A stretch of 64,000 bases of DNA from Nocardioides marinisabuli. Its GTDB lineage: Bacteria; Actinomycetota; Actinomycetes; Propionibacteriales; Nocardioidaceae. The stretch covers positions 1,984,001 to 2,048,000 of the forward strand of contig NZ_CP059163.1 in assembly GCF_013466785.1 (NCBI RefSeq), given 5' to 3'. Position numbers and translations under genes: made by a program. The notes beneath the pieces are model-generated. The model searched no databases. It was given only the letters and a program-made list of their open reading frames with translations, and was not told where the DNA came from. Shown in pieces: positions 21,301-28,652 of the stretch; position 1 is the stretch's first letter; every line of letters starts with the position of its first letter.

Positions 21301-21452
21301 TCGACAAGGCCCAGCGCAAGGACCGCCAGGGCAAGGAGGCCCAGGCCCGCAAGACCCTGGTCAAGTTCGTGCGCGCCGCACGCCGCGCGGACGACCAGCA
21401 GGCCACCCGGGCCCTGGTCGACCTGGGCCGGGTCCTGCGGAGCCAGGTGTGA
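15312..21452 (+). CDS. Secreted ThuA / sugar dehydrogenase / PKD / CBM multidomain protein
   Basis: A 2046-residue exported protein. A signal peptide ends near residue 40 (APAQAHEGH). Then: ThuA-like domain (about 48-260, from FRALVFSKTSGFRHGS); six-bladed sugar-dehydrogenase propeller (about 275-700, with GLLGVALDLDF, GFRNPFRIGLD, NYGWPF); PKD domain (about 705-795); CBM6-like domain (about 900-1035, ending NWIDFIG); second PKD (about 1045-1130); two tandem 217-residue DUF1349-like beta-sandwich copies from CFTGRSD at 1136 and 1353; a run of glutamates near 1563; Ig-like modules; and a C-terminal FIMAH-like helical domain from about 1971. GGAGTACGCG precedes the ATG. It lies in the xylose island, so extracellular glycan binding and oxidation is the inferred role. 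Confidence 0.85.
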   Translation: MTYVVTRLRSRARALLTLAVAMLVGLPLAGVWLAAPAQAHEGHGETDPFRALVFSKTSGFRHGSITAGVNAIKQLGVDHEFTVDATEDAGDFTEANLAQYDVVVWLSTTGDVLNASQQAAFEGYIRDGGGYAGIHAASDTEYDWEWYGDLVGAYFKGHPAQQQVTVKVEDPAHPSTAELPALWNRFDELYNYRTNPRGKLHVLASLDEATYNGGDMGVEHPITWCQDYDGGRAWYTGLGHTDASFADPLFLDHLLGGIRTAAGVLPADCSATLPASFEKVTLDDNTQNPMELAIAPDGRVVYVDRNGAVKIILTNGNVVTAGSLNVYTGQEFGLLGVALDLDFDDNGWVYLYHSPAGASAIDRVSRITLSGNTLDMSTKKDVLDIPVQRDQCCHAGGALEFDNDGNLYIATGDNTNPFASGGYSPMDEGEGRSAWDAQRTSGNTFSLSGKVLRITPTAAGGYTVPDGNLFEPGTAKTKPEIYAMGFRNPFRIGLDERTGALLVADYGPDAGSANAQRGPDGRVEWNILDRPGNYGWPFCVGANTPYNDYDFVTQTSGPVHDCDAPVNDSPNNTGLTQLPPAIGAAMWQGKSSSGNPEIGNSGAPMTSGTYAYDPELDSDRKWPAYFDNKAIWADWNNSRLFTVQLDAEGSAVTDVNRFLPDLPMTRPHALQFGPDGALYMIEWGSGFGGNNANSGIYRIDYVQGNRAPIAKATADVTSGAAPLTVAFDSAGSRDPDGTPLTFAWDFDGDGTTDSTEPTASHTYTEVGDYTARLTVTDAGERTAVSNIDIVVGNTAPEVELVLPLDGGFFSFGDTMRYEVVVTDAEDEEIDCDNVVVQPALGHDEHAHGYEQYRGCSGTVPLPGDEGHVGANIFGTITATYTDGGGEGVGSLTGQDTVVLHTKRTEAEYFQSTGRLADSTSSGTPGVQTETTGDTAGGGKNVSYVEGGDWFGWDRMNLTNIDQISMRAASSRAGGATWEVRTGEPTGPTVATIAVPRTAGWQVYGDYSAEPTGPSTEVSGPLYFVQTTGGSNINWIDFIGRGVTDNEKPQLSATADPVTGLAPLEVDFTSSVSDPDGDDPVSVEWDFGDGAGAESADATHTYTTPGTYAAKVTATDARGAEDSKTFAITVQAEPDTCFTGRSDDFVGDSLDTDRWDSIVRPSGNATVSGSHLSIPLTATDIHGANGTPTPDIVLQHLPGGAFEVTTKVTLEARRQYQQAGLIVYGDDDNYLKMVLQGRTGSPSAAGRVFQFAGELAGRATETNTPALGEEFPDTFWVRMSSPDGLDVTASYSSDGITFTEMDGTRSLSGINEPRVGVFGLANRTEALPITAHFDHFRITPDDTATSCDAGGETCFTGRSDGFDGDALDTQRWDSVVRANQDLTVSDGLLSIPLTATDIYGTNNTGTPNIVLQDLPDGEFEVTTKVTLEARRQWQQAGLIIYGDDDNYLKMVKVGRASSPDAAARRFQLTKEVEGSATEDNTPDVGAGFPDTYWVRLSSTDGESVTGSYSADGVSFTEMSRSFTLAGIAGAKVGVFGLANKDSALPVTAEFDHFLLTPDDTATPCEEEEEEEEEDTTEPQVGTTVLGDYAGELVSLVDTEIGGEATLVSAIDGDARTTSATLSLTGLEPAAGYESHLHVGTCDTLGLHYRDDPEGDGTPPNELWPTTPGWESGPRIVAGEDGRAEAAATVAWAPRTDGRSLVLHRDGAIVACATLDLTGPGTVVLDATDDATDDTGVDTVEHRVDGGEWTTYEGPFEISEPGTHTVDYRVSDLAGNTTQGSLDVVVPEPDVEPVAPTVEIAVSPEEPDGDDGWYTGPVTVTPSATGGVGELNLEQRVGSDEWAPYVEPVVVSEDGSTTVAFRATDEEDTASEVVSTEVRVDQTAPVVRVERLTQGQVLSVAAVRRVRVLTQDETAGVASTVVRLDGQVVDAPVDVDAVALLSGKHRLEVRVVDAAGNRTTEEVVFRVAATYRGGRALLNRLEGEGRISVGLDKLLGNRLDKAQRKDRQGKEAQARKTLVKFVRAARRADDQQATRALVDLGRVLRSQV

Positions 21453-21498
21453 CCGGGCGGCCCCACCAGGAGACGTCCGACGGTGAGTGAACGCCCCT

Positions 21499-21606
21499 GC
21501 TGCGCCTCGCGGCGCAGCGCCCGTCGCCCGGCAGTTCGGCTCTGCCGGCGGCGGTGGGGCGCTTGCTCGCCCTCGGCCGGGGGAGCGGGCCCTGCGGGCC
21601 CGCTCC
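21499..21606 (+). terminator. Two GC hairpins after the giant secreted protein gene
   Basis: GCTGCGCC (21499-21506) pairs with GGCGCAGC (21511-21518), and an 11-bp perfect stem GGAGCGGGCCC (21582-21592) pairs with GGGCCCGCTCC (21596-21606) across a 3-base loop. Only TT follows, so these would be hairpins of the type without a U-tract. The remaining roughly 140 bp before the next gene hold AAAGAGGAA as its ribosome site and nothing else I recognise. Confidence 0.55.
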
Positions 21607-21749
21607 TTGCGGGACGGTGCCGGGGCACCAGCGCTCCGCCCCGGCACCGGCCCCGTGCCACCGCCACCCGCCCGATCCATCCGCACTTGACCCGACCTGA
21701 CCTGAACGACCTGATCTCCACGACAGTCGAGTAGAGAAAGAGGAAGCGC

Positions 21750-22757
21750 ATGCCACGACCGATCACCCTGTTCACCGGCCAGTGGGCCGACCTGCCGCTG
21801 GAGGAGGTGGCCCGGCTCGCCTCGGGCTGGGGCTACGACGGCCTCGAGCTGGCCTGCTGGGGCGACCACTTCGACCCCTGGGCGGCCGTGGAGGACGACG
21901 ACTACGTCCCGGCCAAGAAGGCCCTGCTGGATAAGTACGACCTCCAGGTCTTCACGATCAGCAACCACCTCAAGGGCCAGGCCGTCTGCGACGACCCGAT
22001 CGACGCCCGCCACCAGGCGATCCTGCCCGAGCGGATCTGGGGCGACGGCGACGCCGAGGGGGTGCGCCAGCGCGCGGCCGAGGAGATGAAGATGACCGCC
22101 CGGGCCGCGCGCAAGCTCGGCGTCGACACCGTCGTCGGCTTCACCGGGTCCTCGATCTGGAAGTACGTCGCGATGTTCCCGCCGGCCACCCAGGACATGG
22201 TCGACGCGGGCTACGAGGACTTCGCGCGCCGCTGGAACCCGATCCTCGACGTCTTCGACGCCGAGGGGGTGCGGTTCGCGCACGAGGTGCACCCCAGCGA
22301 GATCGCCTACGACTACTGGACCACCGTGCGCGCGCTCGAGGCGATCGGCCACCGCGAGGCGTTCGGCCTGAACTGGGACCCCAGCCACTTCGTGTGGCAG
22401 GACCTCGACCCGGTGGGCTTCCTGTGGGACTTCAAGGACCGGATCTACCACGTGGACTGCAAGGACGCGAAGCGCCAGACCGGCAACGGGCGCAACGGTC
22501 GGCTCGGCTCGCACCTGGCCTGGGCCGACCCGCGCCGCGGCTGGGACTTCGTCTCGACCGGCCACGGCGACGTGCCGTGGGAGCAGTGCTTCCGGATGCT
22601 CAACTCGATCGGGTACGACGGCCCGATCTCGGTGGAGTGGGAGGACGCCGGGATGGACCGGCTGGTGGGGGCGCCCGAGGCGCTCGAGCTCGTGCGCCGG
22701 CTGGCGTTCGACGCCCCCGACGCGGCCTTCGACGCCGCGTTCAGCACCAACGACTGA
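21750..22757 (+). CDS. Sugar phosphate isomerase/epimerase (xylose-isomerase-like TIM barrel)
   Basis: A 335-residue AP-endonuclease-2-type TIM barrel. Metal-binding candidates are the acids and histidines in [30 protein letters not shown] and [10 protein letters not shown], the spacing usual in sugar isomerases, epimerases and inosose dehydratases. Ribosome site AAAGAGGAA precedes the ATG. It lies between the secreted dehydrogenase gene and a convergent zinc dehydrogenase. Together with the Gfo/Idh/MocA enzyme it could isomerise an oxidised sugar; the pairing of these two families is common in actinobacterial sugar loci, but the substrate is unknown. Confidence 0.85.
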   Translation: MPRPITLFTGQWADLPLEEVARLASGWGYDGLELACWGDHFDPWAAVEDDDYVPAKKALLDKYDLQVFTISNHLKGQAVCDDPIDARHQAILPERIWGDGDAEGVRQRAAEEMKMTARAARKLGVDTVVGFTGSSIWKYVAMFPPATQDMVDAGYEDFARRWNPILDVFDAEGVRFAHEVHPSEIAYDYWTTVRALEAIGHREAFGLNWDPSHFVWQDLDPVGFLWDFKDRIYHVDCKDAKRQTGNGRNGRLGSHLAWADPRRGWDFVSTGHGDVPWEQCFRMLNSIGYDGPISVEWEDAGMDRLVGAPEALELVRRLAFDAPDAAFDAAFSTND

Positions 22758-22765
22758 CCGAGGTC

Positions 22766-22791
22766 ACCGGGGCCCGCGCGGGCCCCGGTGG
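22766..22791. terminator. Bidirectional hairpin between convergent genes
   Basis: CACCGGGGCCC (22766-22776) and GGGCCCCGGTG (22781-22791) form an 11-bp perfect stem with a 4-base GCGC loop. It sits in the 38-bp gap between the isomerase stop and the zinc dehydrogenase stop, so it can serve both strands. Confidence 0.65.
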
Positions 22792-22795
22792 CCGG

Positions 22796-24010
22796 TCACG
22801 GCGTCGTGGCGCTGCTCGCCGGGTCGATGAGGATCTTCGCGTGCTCCTCGGGCTCGGCGAGGGCCTCGAACGCGGTGGCCACGCCGTCGAGCCCGACGGT
22901 GCCGGTCACCAGCGGTGAGGCGTCGACCTCGCCCTCGGCCAGCTGGTGCAGCGCGTCGCGCAGCTCGAGCGGGGTGTAGGCGAGCACGAAGCGCAGGTCG
23001 ATCTCCTTGTTGATCGCCATCGTGGGGCGCAGCCGGTCCTCGCCCATGCACACCCCGACGACCACCACCCGGGTCCCGATCGGCGCCGCGCTGACGACGC
23101 CCTCGATCATCCCCGGCACGCCCACGCACTCGAAGACCACCGGCCCGGTGATGTCGGCCGCGCCCAGCGCGTCGGCCGCGCGGTAGAGGTGCACCCAGCC
23201 CGGCAGGCGGCGCAGCCGCTGCATCGAGTCGACGGCGTGGTCGAGCACCTGGGGTGCCGAGCGCATCCACCCCGCCGCGGCAGCGGCGTCGTACGGCGAC
23301 TCCTCGGCGGGGTCGACCACCGTGTCGGCACCGCAGGCCAGCGCCAGCGCACGGCGGGCTGCGGAGAAGTCGGAGGCCACGACCCGGCGCACGCCCCGGG
23401 CCTTGAGCTGCAGGACCACCGCGAGCCCGACCGGACCGCAGCCCAGCACGACGGCGACGTCCTTGCGGCCCACGTCGCTGCGGTTGACCGCGTGCAGCGC
23501 CACCGCCATCGGCTCGGTGAGCACCGCGGTCTCGGCGGGCAGCCCGTTGGGCACCTTGAAGCTGAGCGCGCCCTCGACGAGCACCCGCTCGGCGTAGCCG
23601 CCCGGGGCGCGCGGGGAGAGACCCGTGGGGTGCACGCCGGCGGCGTCGCGCAGCAGCGGGAACGGCACCACGAGGTCGCCCTCGCGCAGCCCCCGCCCCG
23701 CCCCGCGACCGCGCTCGAGGACCTCGCCGACGATCTCGTGGCCCGGCACCACGTGGTTGTCGCTGCGGATCGAGTGCTCGTAGCCCAGCTCGTCCATCAC
23801 CTCGGCGAGCGCGTCGCCGTGGTCCTTGGCGTGCAGGTCGGAGCCGCAGATGCCGCAGCGGCGCACCGCCAGCACCAGCTGCCCGCGACCCGGGCGCGGG
23901 TCGGGCAGGTCGACGACCTCGAGGTGGCCGCCGGAGCAGTCGACCGCCCTCACCGCGGCGCCGCCGCGCGCGCGCTCGTACGTCGGTCGGCCGGGCGCGC
24001 AGGGAGTCAT
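22796..24010 (-). CDS. Zinc-binding alcohol/sorbitol-type dehydrogenase lacking the structural zinc cysteines
   Basis: A 404-residue MDR-superfamily dehydrogenase. The catalytic zinc site is seen in RCGICGSDLHAKD near residue 51 and in VPGHEIVGEV, and the Rossmann loop in VLGCGPVGLAVVLQLKA. The four-cysteine structural zinc lobe normally following the GHE block is replaced by LLRDAAGVHPTGLSPRAPGGYAE. The start at 24010 is uncertain: residue 21 is also a GTG with the family's usual beginning (VRAVDCSGG). The gene converges with the isomerase and sits at the edge of the sugar island, so polyol or sugar oxidation is plausible. An inverted repeat array occupies its upstream region. Confidence 0.85.
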   Translation of the reverse strand: MTPCAPGRPTYERARGGAAVRAVDCSGGHLEVVDLPDPRPGRGQLVLAVRRCGICGSDLHAKDHGDALAEVMDELGYEHSIRSDNHVVPGHEIVGEVLERGRGAGRGLREGDLVVPFPLLRDAAGVHPTGLSPRAPGGYAERVLVEGALSFKVPNGLPAETAVLTEPMAVALHAVNRSDVGRKDVAVVLGCGPVGLAVVLQLKARGVRRVVASDFSAARRALALACGADTVVDPAEESPYDAAAAAGWMRSAPQVLDHAVDSMQRLRRLPGWVHLYRAADALGAADITGPVVFECVGVPGMIEGVVSAAPIGTRVVVVGVCMGEDRLRPTMAINKEIDLRFVLAYTPLELRDALHQLAEGEVDASPLVTGTVGLDGVATAFEALAEPEEHAKILIDPASSATTP

Positions 24011-24060
24011 GGGCCGCAGTATGCCGCTCCACCCCGCCCGCGCCCGGCGTACCCGGGCCC

Positions 24061-24206
24061 GGGTCGTGGTCCGGGTCGTGGTCCGGCTCGTGGTCCGGGT
24101 CGTGGTCCGGGTCGTGTGCCTGAGGACGCGCTCCGCCGCGGTCAGGGGCCACGACCCGAGCCACGACCCAGGCCACGACCCAGGCCACGACCCAGGCCAC
24201 GACCCG
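24061..24206. repeat. Inverted array: five 12-bp units facing five complementary units
   Basis: Units of the form GGGTCGTGGTCC fill 24061-24120 (five copies, one with GGCTCG and the last ending TGTGCC). After a 26-bp spacer, five units of the form GGCCACGACCCA fill 24147-24206; these are the reverse complement of the first set apart from one or two positions. The whole could fold into a stem of about 60 bp. It lies between the SWEET-like gene's stop and the zinc dehydrogenase start, both on the minus strand. Confidence 0.85.
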
Positions 24207-24217
24207 GGGGTGGCGCG

Positions 24218-24862
24218 TCAGGCCGCGAGCACCGGCTCCGGTACGGCGACCGGCTCGGCGCGCGCGACCAGGGCCGGGGTGCGCACGCTGACCGCGCAGA
24301 GCACGCTGATCGAGGAGGCGACGCACACGACGCCGAAGACGAGGCCGCCGACGAGGAGCCCCGGGAGGGACTCGCCGAACCACACCAGGCCCTGCGCCAG
24401 CAGCAGCCACCAGCTCAGCGGCGAGATGCCCGAGAGCGACGGCGCGCGCCAGACCCCGACCGCCTGCGGCACGAAGACCAGCAGCGAGCCCAGGCCGAGC
24501 AGGCCGCCGAGGAGCGCGGGCGCGAGGGCGACGACGGCGAGCAGCACGACGGCCCAGAGGCCCGGCACCACGCAGGCGCGGCTCCAGGCCAGGCCGCGCA
24601 CGGCCAGCCCGGTGACCACGACCCACACCAGCCCGGCCAGCACGTTGCCGACCAGGAGCCCGGTGGCGTCGGTGCCGGCGAGGTAGTAGGTCCAGGCGGT
24701 GTAGTTGACCAGGCCCGCGAGCAGGGCCGGCAGCGAGAGCCCGGTGGGGTCGCCGGTGCGGGCGAGACGGGCGAGCTGGGGCAGGAGCGGGACGACGCCG
24801 ATGGCGACGACGCCGACGGCGTAGACGGTGTCGAACGAGAGGGTGTCGAGCGAGACGGGCAC
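24218..24862 (-). CDS. SWEET/PQ-loop family transporter-like membrane protein
   Basis: A 214-residue membrane protein with about seven hydrophobic segments in two repeats. Each repeat has a Pro-Gln motif: PLLPQLARLARTGDPTGLS near residue 27 and LVFVPQAVGVWRAPSLSGIS near 125, each followed by an aromatic-rich helix (VNYTAWTYYL and QGLVWFG). That is the pattern of PQ-loop/SWEET sugar transporters, which move mono- or disaccharides passively. The GTG at 24862 is chosen because it precedes the first membrane helix; the open frame upstream is low-complexity. Its place next to sugar genes supports sugar movement, but other PQ-loop substrates are possible. Confidence 0.75.
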   Translation of the reverse strand: MPVSLDTLSFDTVYAVGVVAIGVVPLLPQLARLARTGDPTGLSLPALLAGLVNYTAWTYYLAGTDATGLLVGNVLAGLVWVVVTGLAVRGLAWSRACVVPGLWAVVLLAVVALAPALLGGLLGLGSLLVFVPQAVGVWRAPSLSGISPLSWWLLLAQGLVWFGESLPGLLVGGLVFGVVCVASSISVLCAVSVRTPALVARAEPVAVPEPVLAA

Positions 24863-25270
24863 GGAGGACCTCGGGGCGGGCGGGCGCGCACGCGCACGCA
24901 CGGCGCCGACCGCCGGCGACCCCCGCCGCCTGCGCGGGCGCAGGCGGGCAGGACGACGACCGGTCGGTCGGAGGACGAGCAGGACGCGGGACGGGCGGAC
25001 GGGACGGGACGTGGGTGGCGCCGCGGTCGGGCCGGGTGCGCGGAGCGCCCCTGACCGACCCCCAGGTGACGTCGTACTCGCCGGCCGCGTGGGCCTCGTC
25101 GTTCTGTCGGGCTGGTGGTGCTGGTGCCGGGAGAAGCGTACGACCCCGCGACCCGGTCCCGACGCCATTTCTCCTGGGAGGTGCGCCGTCGGGGTGTGGA
25201 GTGCCTCACGTCCCCCGGGTCGTGGCGGCGGGACCCTTCTCGTCAGGTGGGTCAGACATGAGAACGGTCG
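24863..25270. other. 408-bp gap without a recognised gene
   Basis: No convincing coding frame on either strand. It must hold the promoter of the SWEET-like gene and of the ATPase-PAS gene. Visible are a 10-bp perfect stem CCGCCTGCGC/GCGCAGGCGG with a GG loop (24926-24947), a GGACGGG-rich run near 24985-25012, and a small hairpin GGGTC/GACCC near 25217-25236. I see no known riboswitch. Confidence 0.5.
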
Positions 25271-25333
25271 ATGCTGGGTACGATGCCGGAGGCGGCACCC
25301 GTCGCCCGGGGCGCACGAGGGGGTGGCCGCCCG

Positions 25334-26602
25334 GTGTCAGCAGTGTTGAGCGAGGAGCGGGTGCTGCCCGCGGAGCCCCGCAGCGCCCTGGAGGCACGGC
25401 GCCTGGTGCGCCGCCTGCTCGAGCAGGCCGGGGCGGAGCGCTTCGCCGAGGCCACCGAGCTCGCCGTCTCCGAGCTGGTCACCAACGCCGTGGTGCACGC
25501 CGGCGGCGAGGTGCGGCTGCGGGTGCGCTGCGACCCCCAGGCGGTGCGCGTCGAGGTCGACGACACCAGCTCGCACCGACCCGTGCCGCGGCACTGGACC
25601 ACCACCTCCGGCACCGGGCGCGGCCTGCACCTGCTCACCGACTGCGTCGACGTCTGGGACGTCGACATGCGACCCGGGGCGGGCAAGACGGTCTGGTTCG
25701 AGATCGGCGGCAGCCACACCCGCGACCCGCACGACAGCGCCGCCACCGCCGACAGCGCGACCGGGGTCGTCGAGGTCGAGCTGCGCGGGGTGCCGCTGCT
25801 GATGCACCACGCCTGGCAGGAGCACGCCGCCGGGCTGCTGCGCGAGCACCTGCTGCTGCGCCTCGACGAGGACCTGGCCGCGCTCGACGAGCACGCCGCC
25901 GCCAGCGACGCCCTCAACCTGCTGCACGAGCAGCTGCCCGTGCCGCCGCTGCACGACGACGGCGAGGCGATCATGGCCGACGCCGTGGAGCCGGCGGTCT
26001 CCGCCGAGCGCCTGGTGCTGCGGGTGCCGGCCGCCTCGGTGGCGCACTTCGAGGTGCTCTCCGAGGCCCTCGCCTCGGCCCTGCAGCACGCCCGCGAGGG
26101 TCGCCTGCTGGCGCCGCCCACCCAGCCCGAGATCGAGCTGATGCGCGTCTGGCTCTGCGGCGAGGTCCTCGGCCAGGCCGAGGGCGCCGCCCCCACGGCC
26201 TGGCGCAGCACCGGGCTCGACGTCGGCCGCCCCGCGACCCCTCGCCTGGTCGGCTCCGCGGCGGTCGCCGCGATCGTCGACGCCGACCCGGTCATCGTCA
26301 CCGACGAGCGCCACGACATCGTCGGGGTCAGCCCGACCGTGGCCGCGTTCCTGGGGTACGACGACCCGGCAGCGCTGGTGGGTCGCCGCGTGCTGGCGGT
26401 GGTCCCGGCCCGCTTCCACCAGGCCCACGTCGCCGGCACCACCATGCACGCCTCCCACGGACGCGACGTGCTGCTCGACCAGGTGGTGCGGGTGCCGATG
26501 GTGCGCGCCGACGGCAGCGAGGTGGAGGCGGCCTTCGAGGTCACCGTGCACCGCGTCGACGCCGACGACCGGGTCTTCGTCGCGCGCTTCCTGCTCGACT
26601 GA
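25334..26602 (+). CDS. Anti-sigma-like ATPase domain plus PAS domain protein
   Basis: About 422 residues. The N-terminal quarter is an RsbW/SpoIIAB-type histidine-kinase-like ATPase: N box ELAVSELVTNAVVHAGG, G1-like VEVDDTS, G2-like GTGRGLHLLT. The middle is alpha-helical without a family I recognise. The last 110 residues form a PAS domain (ADPVIVTDERHDIVGVSPTVAAFLGY, then LVGRRVLAVVPARFH). No phospho-acceptor histidine domain is seen, so this is not a classical sensor kinase; a stress-signalling partner-switch role is inferred. Starts at ATG 25271 and 25283 are also possible; GTG 25334 has AGGGGG upstream and matches where related ATPase domains begin. Confidence 0.8.
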   Translation: MSAVLSEERVLPAEPRSALEARRLVRRLLEQAGAERFAEATELAVSELVTNAVVHAGGEVRLRVRCDPQAVRVEVDDTSSHRPVPRHWTTTSGTGRGLHLLTDCVDVWDVDMRPGAGKTVWFEIGGSHTRDPHDSAATADSATGVVEVELRGVPLLMHHAWQEHAAGLLREHLLLRLDEDLAALDEHAAASDALNLLHEQLPVPPLHDDGEAIMADAVEPAVSAERLVLRVPAASVAHFEVLSEALASALQHAREGRLLAPPTQPEIELMRVWLCGEVLGQAEGAAPTAWRSTGLDVGRPATPRLVGSAAVAAIVDADPVIVTDERHDIVGVSPTVAAFLGYDDPAALVGRRVLAVVPARFHQAHVAGTTMHASHGRDVLLDQVVRVPMVRADGSEVEAAFEVTVHRVDADDRVFVARFLLD

Positions 26603-26631
26603 CCGGCCCGCCCCACGAGCCGTGCCGGCGC

Positions 26632-27555
26632 TCAGTCCGTGAGCCAGGCCGCCAGCTCGTCGACCAGGTCGCGCTGCTCGGGCAGCCCCGGGAAGAGCGC
26701 CCAGTCGTGCGGCAGCCCCTCGCGCACCCGCAGCTCGAGGTCGGTGCCCTCGACCTGCGCCGCCCGCTCGGCCAGCCGCTCGCACTGCGGCCAGAACAGC
26801 TCGCGGGTGCCGACCAGGGCCAGCACCCGGCCCAGGCCGGAGAGGTCGGCCAGCCCGGGGGAGACCCGCGGGTCGTCGAGACCGTGCGGCCCGGCGTACA
26901 GGCGCGCGGCGCCGTGCAGCGCCCGCCTGCTCAGCAGCGGGTCGAGCCGGTCGGCGGCCACGGTGCCGGCGTCGCCCATCACCGCGTCGACCCACGGCGA
27001 GAGCAGCACGCTGGCGCGCGGCATCGCGGCCCCCTCGTCGCGCAGCTGCTGCAGCAGCGCCAGCGACAGGCCGCCGCCGGCGGAGTCGCCCATCAGCACC
27101 GGTGCTGGCCGCCCGGCGCGGGCGGCGGCGGCCAGCGCCTGCTCCCACGACTCGCGCACCATCGGCAGGGTCTCGTCGACGGTGTGCTCGGGGGCCAGCG
27201 GGTAGTCGACCAGCGAGACGGCGTACCCGCGCCCGAGCAGCCGTCCGAGGAAGGGCCAGTGCTGGGCCTGGAGCGTGTAGGCGCCGCCGTGCAGGAAGAA
27301 GACGTGGTCGCGGGCGCCCGCCGGGGTCACCGTGGCGACCCGGCCCGCGGCGACGTCGGTGACGACGACGTCGTGCTGGGCGGCCAGGGACCTCGGGACC
27401 AGCGCGGTGCGCAGCCGGGGCGGGTGGGTGAAGACGTGGGTCACCACGGCGCCCGGGAGCAGCCCGAAGGCCCGCACCGCCAGGCGCGCCTGCCAGGAGG
27501 GCGTGCCGGTGGGGGCCCAGCCGGGGCCGGGTGCGGGGGCGGTCGGCTCAGCCAA
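26632..27555 (-). CDS. Alpha/beta hydrolase, hormone-sensitive-lipase-like esterase
   Basis: A 307-residue esterase. The oxyanion-hole motif is HGGAYTLQ near residue 91, the nucleophile serine is in GDSAGGGLSLAL near 153, and YPLAPEHTVDE precedes it as in this family. The acid and histidine are expected near the C-terminus (GLPHDWALFP). The start is TTG at 27555, inside the last codons of the upstream oxidoreductase gene, so the two are translationally coupled (8-bp overlap). It probably hydrolyses short acyl esters in the cytoplasm; pairing with an ene-reductase suggests a shared unsaturated or ester substrate, which is inference. Confidence 0.85.
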   Translation of the reverse strand: MAEPTAPAPGPGWAPTGTPSWQARLAVRAFGLLPGAVVTHVFTHPPRLRTALVPRSLAAQHDVVVTDVAAGRVATVTPAGARDHVFFLHGGAYTLQAQHWPFLGRLLGRGYAVSLVDYPLAPEHTVDETLPMVRESWEQALAAAARAGRPAPVLMGDSAGGGLSLALLQQLRDEGAAMPRASVLLSPWVDAVMGDAGTVAADRLDPLLSRRALHGAARLYAGPHGLDDPRVSPGLADLSGLGRVLALVGTRELFWPQCERLAERAAQVEGTDLELRVREGLPHDWALFPGLPEQRDLVDELAAWLTD

Positions 27556-28633
27556 CGAAGTCCCACCCCGCGGCGAGGTACTCGATGAAGTCGGCGCCCA
27601 GCCGCTCGGTGCGCAGGTGCTCGCGGCTCACCGGGGTGCTGGTCATCGTGAACTCGGGGTCCTCCAGCGCGCGCCGCGCGAAGTCGTGGTGCAGGATGCC
27701 GGCGGTGCCGACGGTGACGAAGTCGGCACCCCGCTCGAGGCACCACTGCGCGTCGGAGGTCGACACGATGCCGCCCGCCACCCCGAGCCGGGTGGTGCCG
27801 CGCTCGAGCGCGGTGAACTGGTCGATCAGCAGGCCGTCGTACGCCGTCTCGAAGGGCTCCTTGCGCACGTCCCACAGCGACATGTCGAGGTGGTCGAGCG
27901 CGCCGGAGAGCATCAGCTGCTCGGCCAGCGCGGTCGACTCGGCGACCGCGATGCCGCTGCGCTCGGGGGTCAGGCGCATCCCGACCTGGAAGTCGGGGCC
28001 GGTGGCGGCGCGGATGCCGTCGACGACCTCGTGGAAGACGCGGGCCCGGGCCTCGGGCGAGCCGCCGTAGGCGTCGGTGCGGTGGTTGGAGCGGGCGTCG
28101 AGGAACTGCGCGAGCAGGTAGGCGTGGGCCCCGTGCACCTGCACGCCGTCGAAGCCGGCGCGCTCGCAGCGCACCGCCGCGTCGACGAAGTCCTGGACCA
28201 CCCGCTCGACCTCGGCGGTGGTCAGCGCCCGGGCGCCCTTCGACTCGTCGTCCCACGGGGCGACCGGCTGGTGGCCCGACAGCGCCTGCGAGGCGCGCAT
28301 GCCGCCGTGCTGCAGCTGCACGCACGAGGTGGTGCCGGTGGCGCGCAGCGCGTCGGCGAGCCGGGTCAGCCCGGGCAGGAACCGGTCGTCCCAGACCGCG
28401 AGCTGGCCGTCCCAGCACTGCCCCTCGGGCGAGACGTGCGCCGCGCAGGTCATCACCATCGCGAAGCCGCCCTCGCCCCGCGCGACGAGCCAGTCGAGCT
28501 CGTCGTCGGAGAGGCTGCCGTCGGCGTGCGACTGCAGGTTGGTCAGCGGCGCCAGCGTGATGCGGTTGGCCCACGCGGGGCCGCGGTCGAGGGGCAGGGT
28601 CTCCTGGAGCGAGGTCACGCCCCCATCATCCAC
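27548..28633 (-). CDS. NADH:flavin oxidoreductase, old yellow enzyme family
   Basis: About 361 residues, an FMN-containing TIM barrel that reduces activated double bonds with NAD(P)H. Blocks seen are NRITLAPLTNLQS, QLQHGGMRA, GFDGVQVHGAHAYLLAQFLD and the phosphate-binding C-terminal GVAGGI with GADFVTVGTAGI. Two in-frame GTG starts exist, 28633 and 28618; homologues would fit either. It is followed immediately by the esterase gene and preceded on the same strand by a 34-bp perfect palindrome that likely ends the upstream operon. The natural substrate is not visible. Confidence 0.88.
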   Translation of the reverse strand: MDDGGVTSLQETLPLDRGPAWANRITLAPLTNLQSHADGSLSDDELDWLVARGEGGFAMVMTCAAHVSPEGQCWDGQLAVWDDRFLPGLTRLADALRATGTTSCVQLQHGGMRASQALSGHQPVAPWDDESKGARALTTAEVERVVQDFVDAAVRCERAGFDGVQVHGAHAYLLAQFLDARSNHRTDAYGGSPEARARVFHEVVDGIRAATGPDFQVGMRLTPERSGIAVAESTALAEQLMLSGALDHLDMSLWDVRKEPFETAYDGLLIDQFTALERGTTRLGVAGGIVSTSDAQWCLERGADFVTVGTAGILHHDFARRALEDPEFTMTSTPVSREHLRTERLGADFIEYLAAGWDFVG

Positions 28634-28652
28634 ACCCCGCCCCGGCGCCCAC

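Noticed and set aside
15387..22565. A 2392-codon open frame on the minus strand
   Set aside because: It mirrors the giant secreted protein gene and parts of the neighbouring gene; the translation is a Val/Arg/Gly-rich shadow with no domain, caused by high GC at third positions.
24061..24206. Asp/His/Pro-rich peptide (PDHDPDHEPDHDP) encoded by the 12-bp array
   Set aside because: It appears only because a 12-bp repeat stays in frame; there is no start, ribosome site or family, and the inverted half argues for a nucleic-acid element.
24863..25270. Riboswitch or small RNA upstream of the ATPase-PAS gene
   Set aside because: Several GC hairpins are possible but I cannot match any known aptamer core, and GC-rich DNA folds readily by chance.
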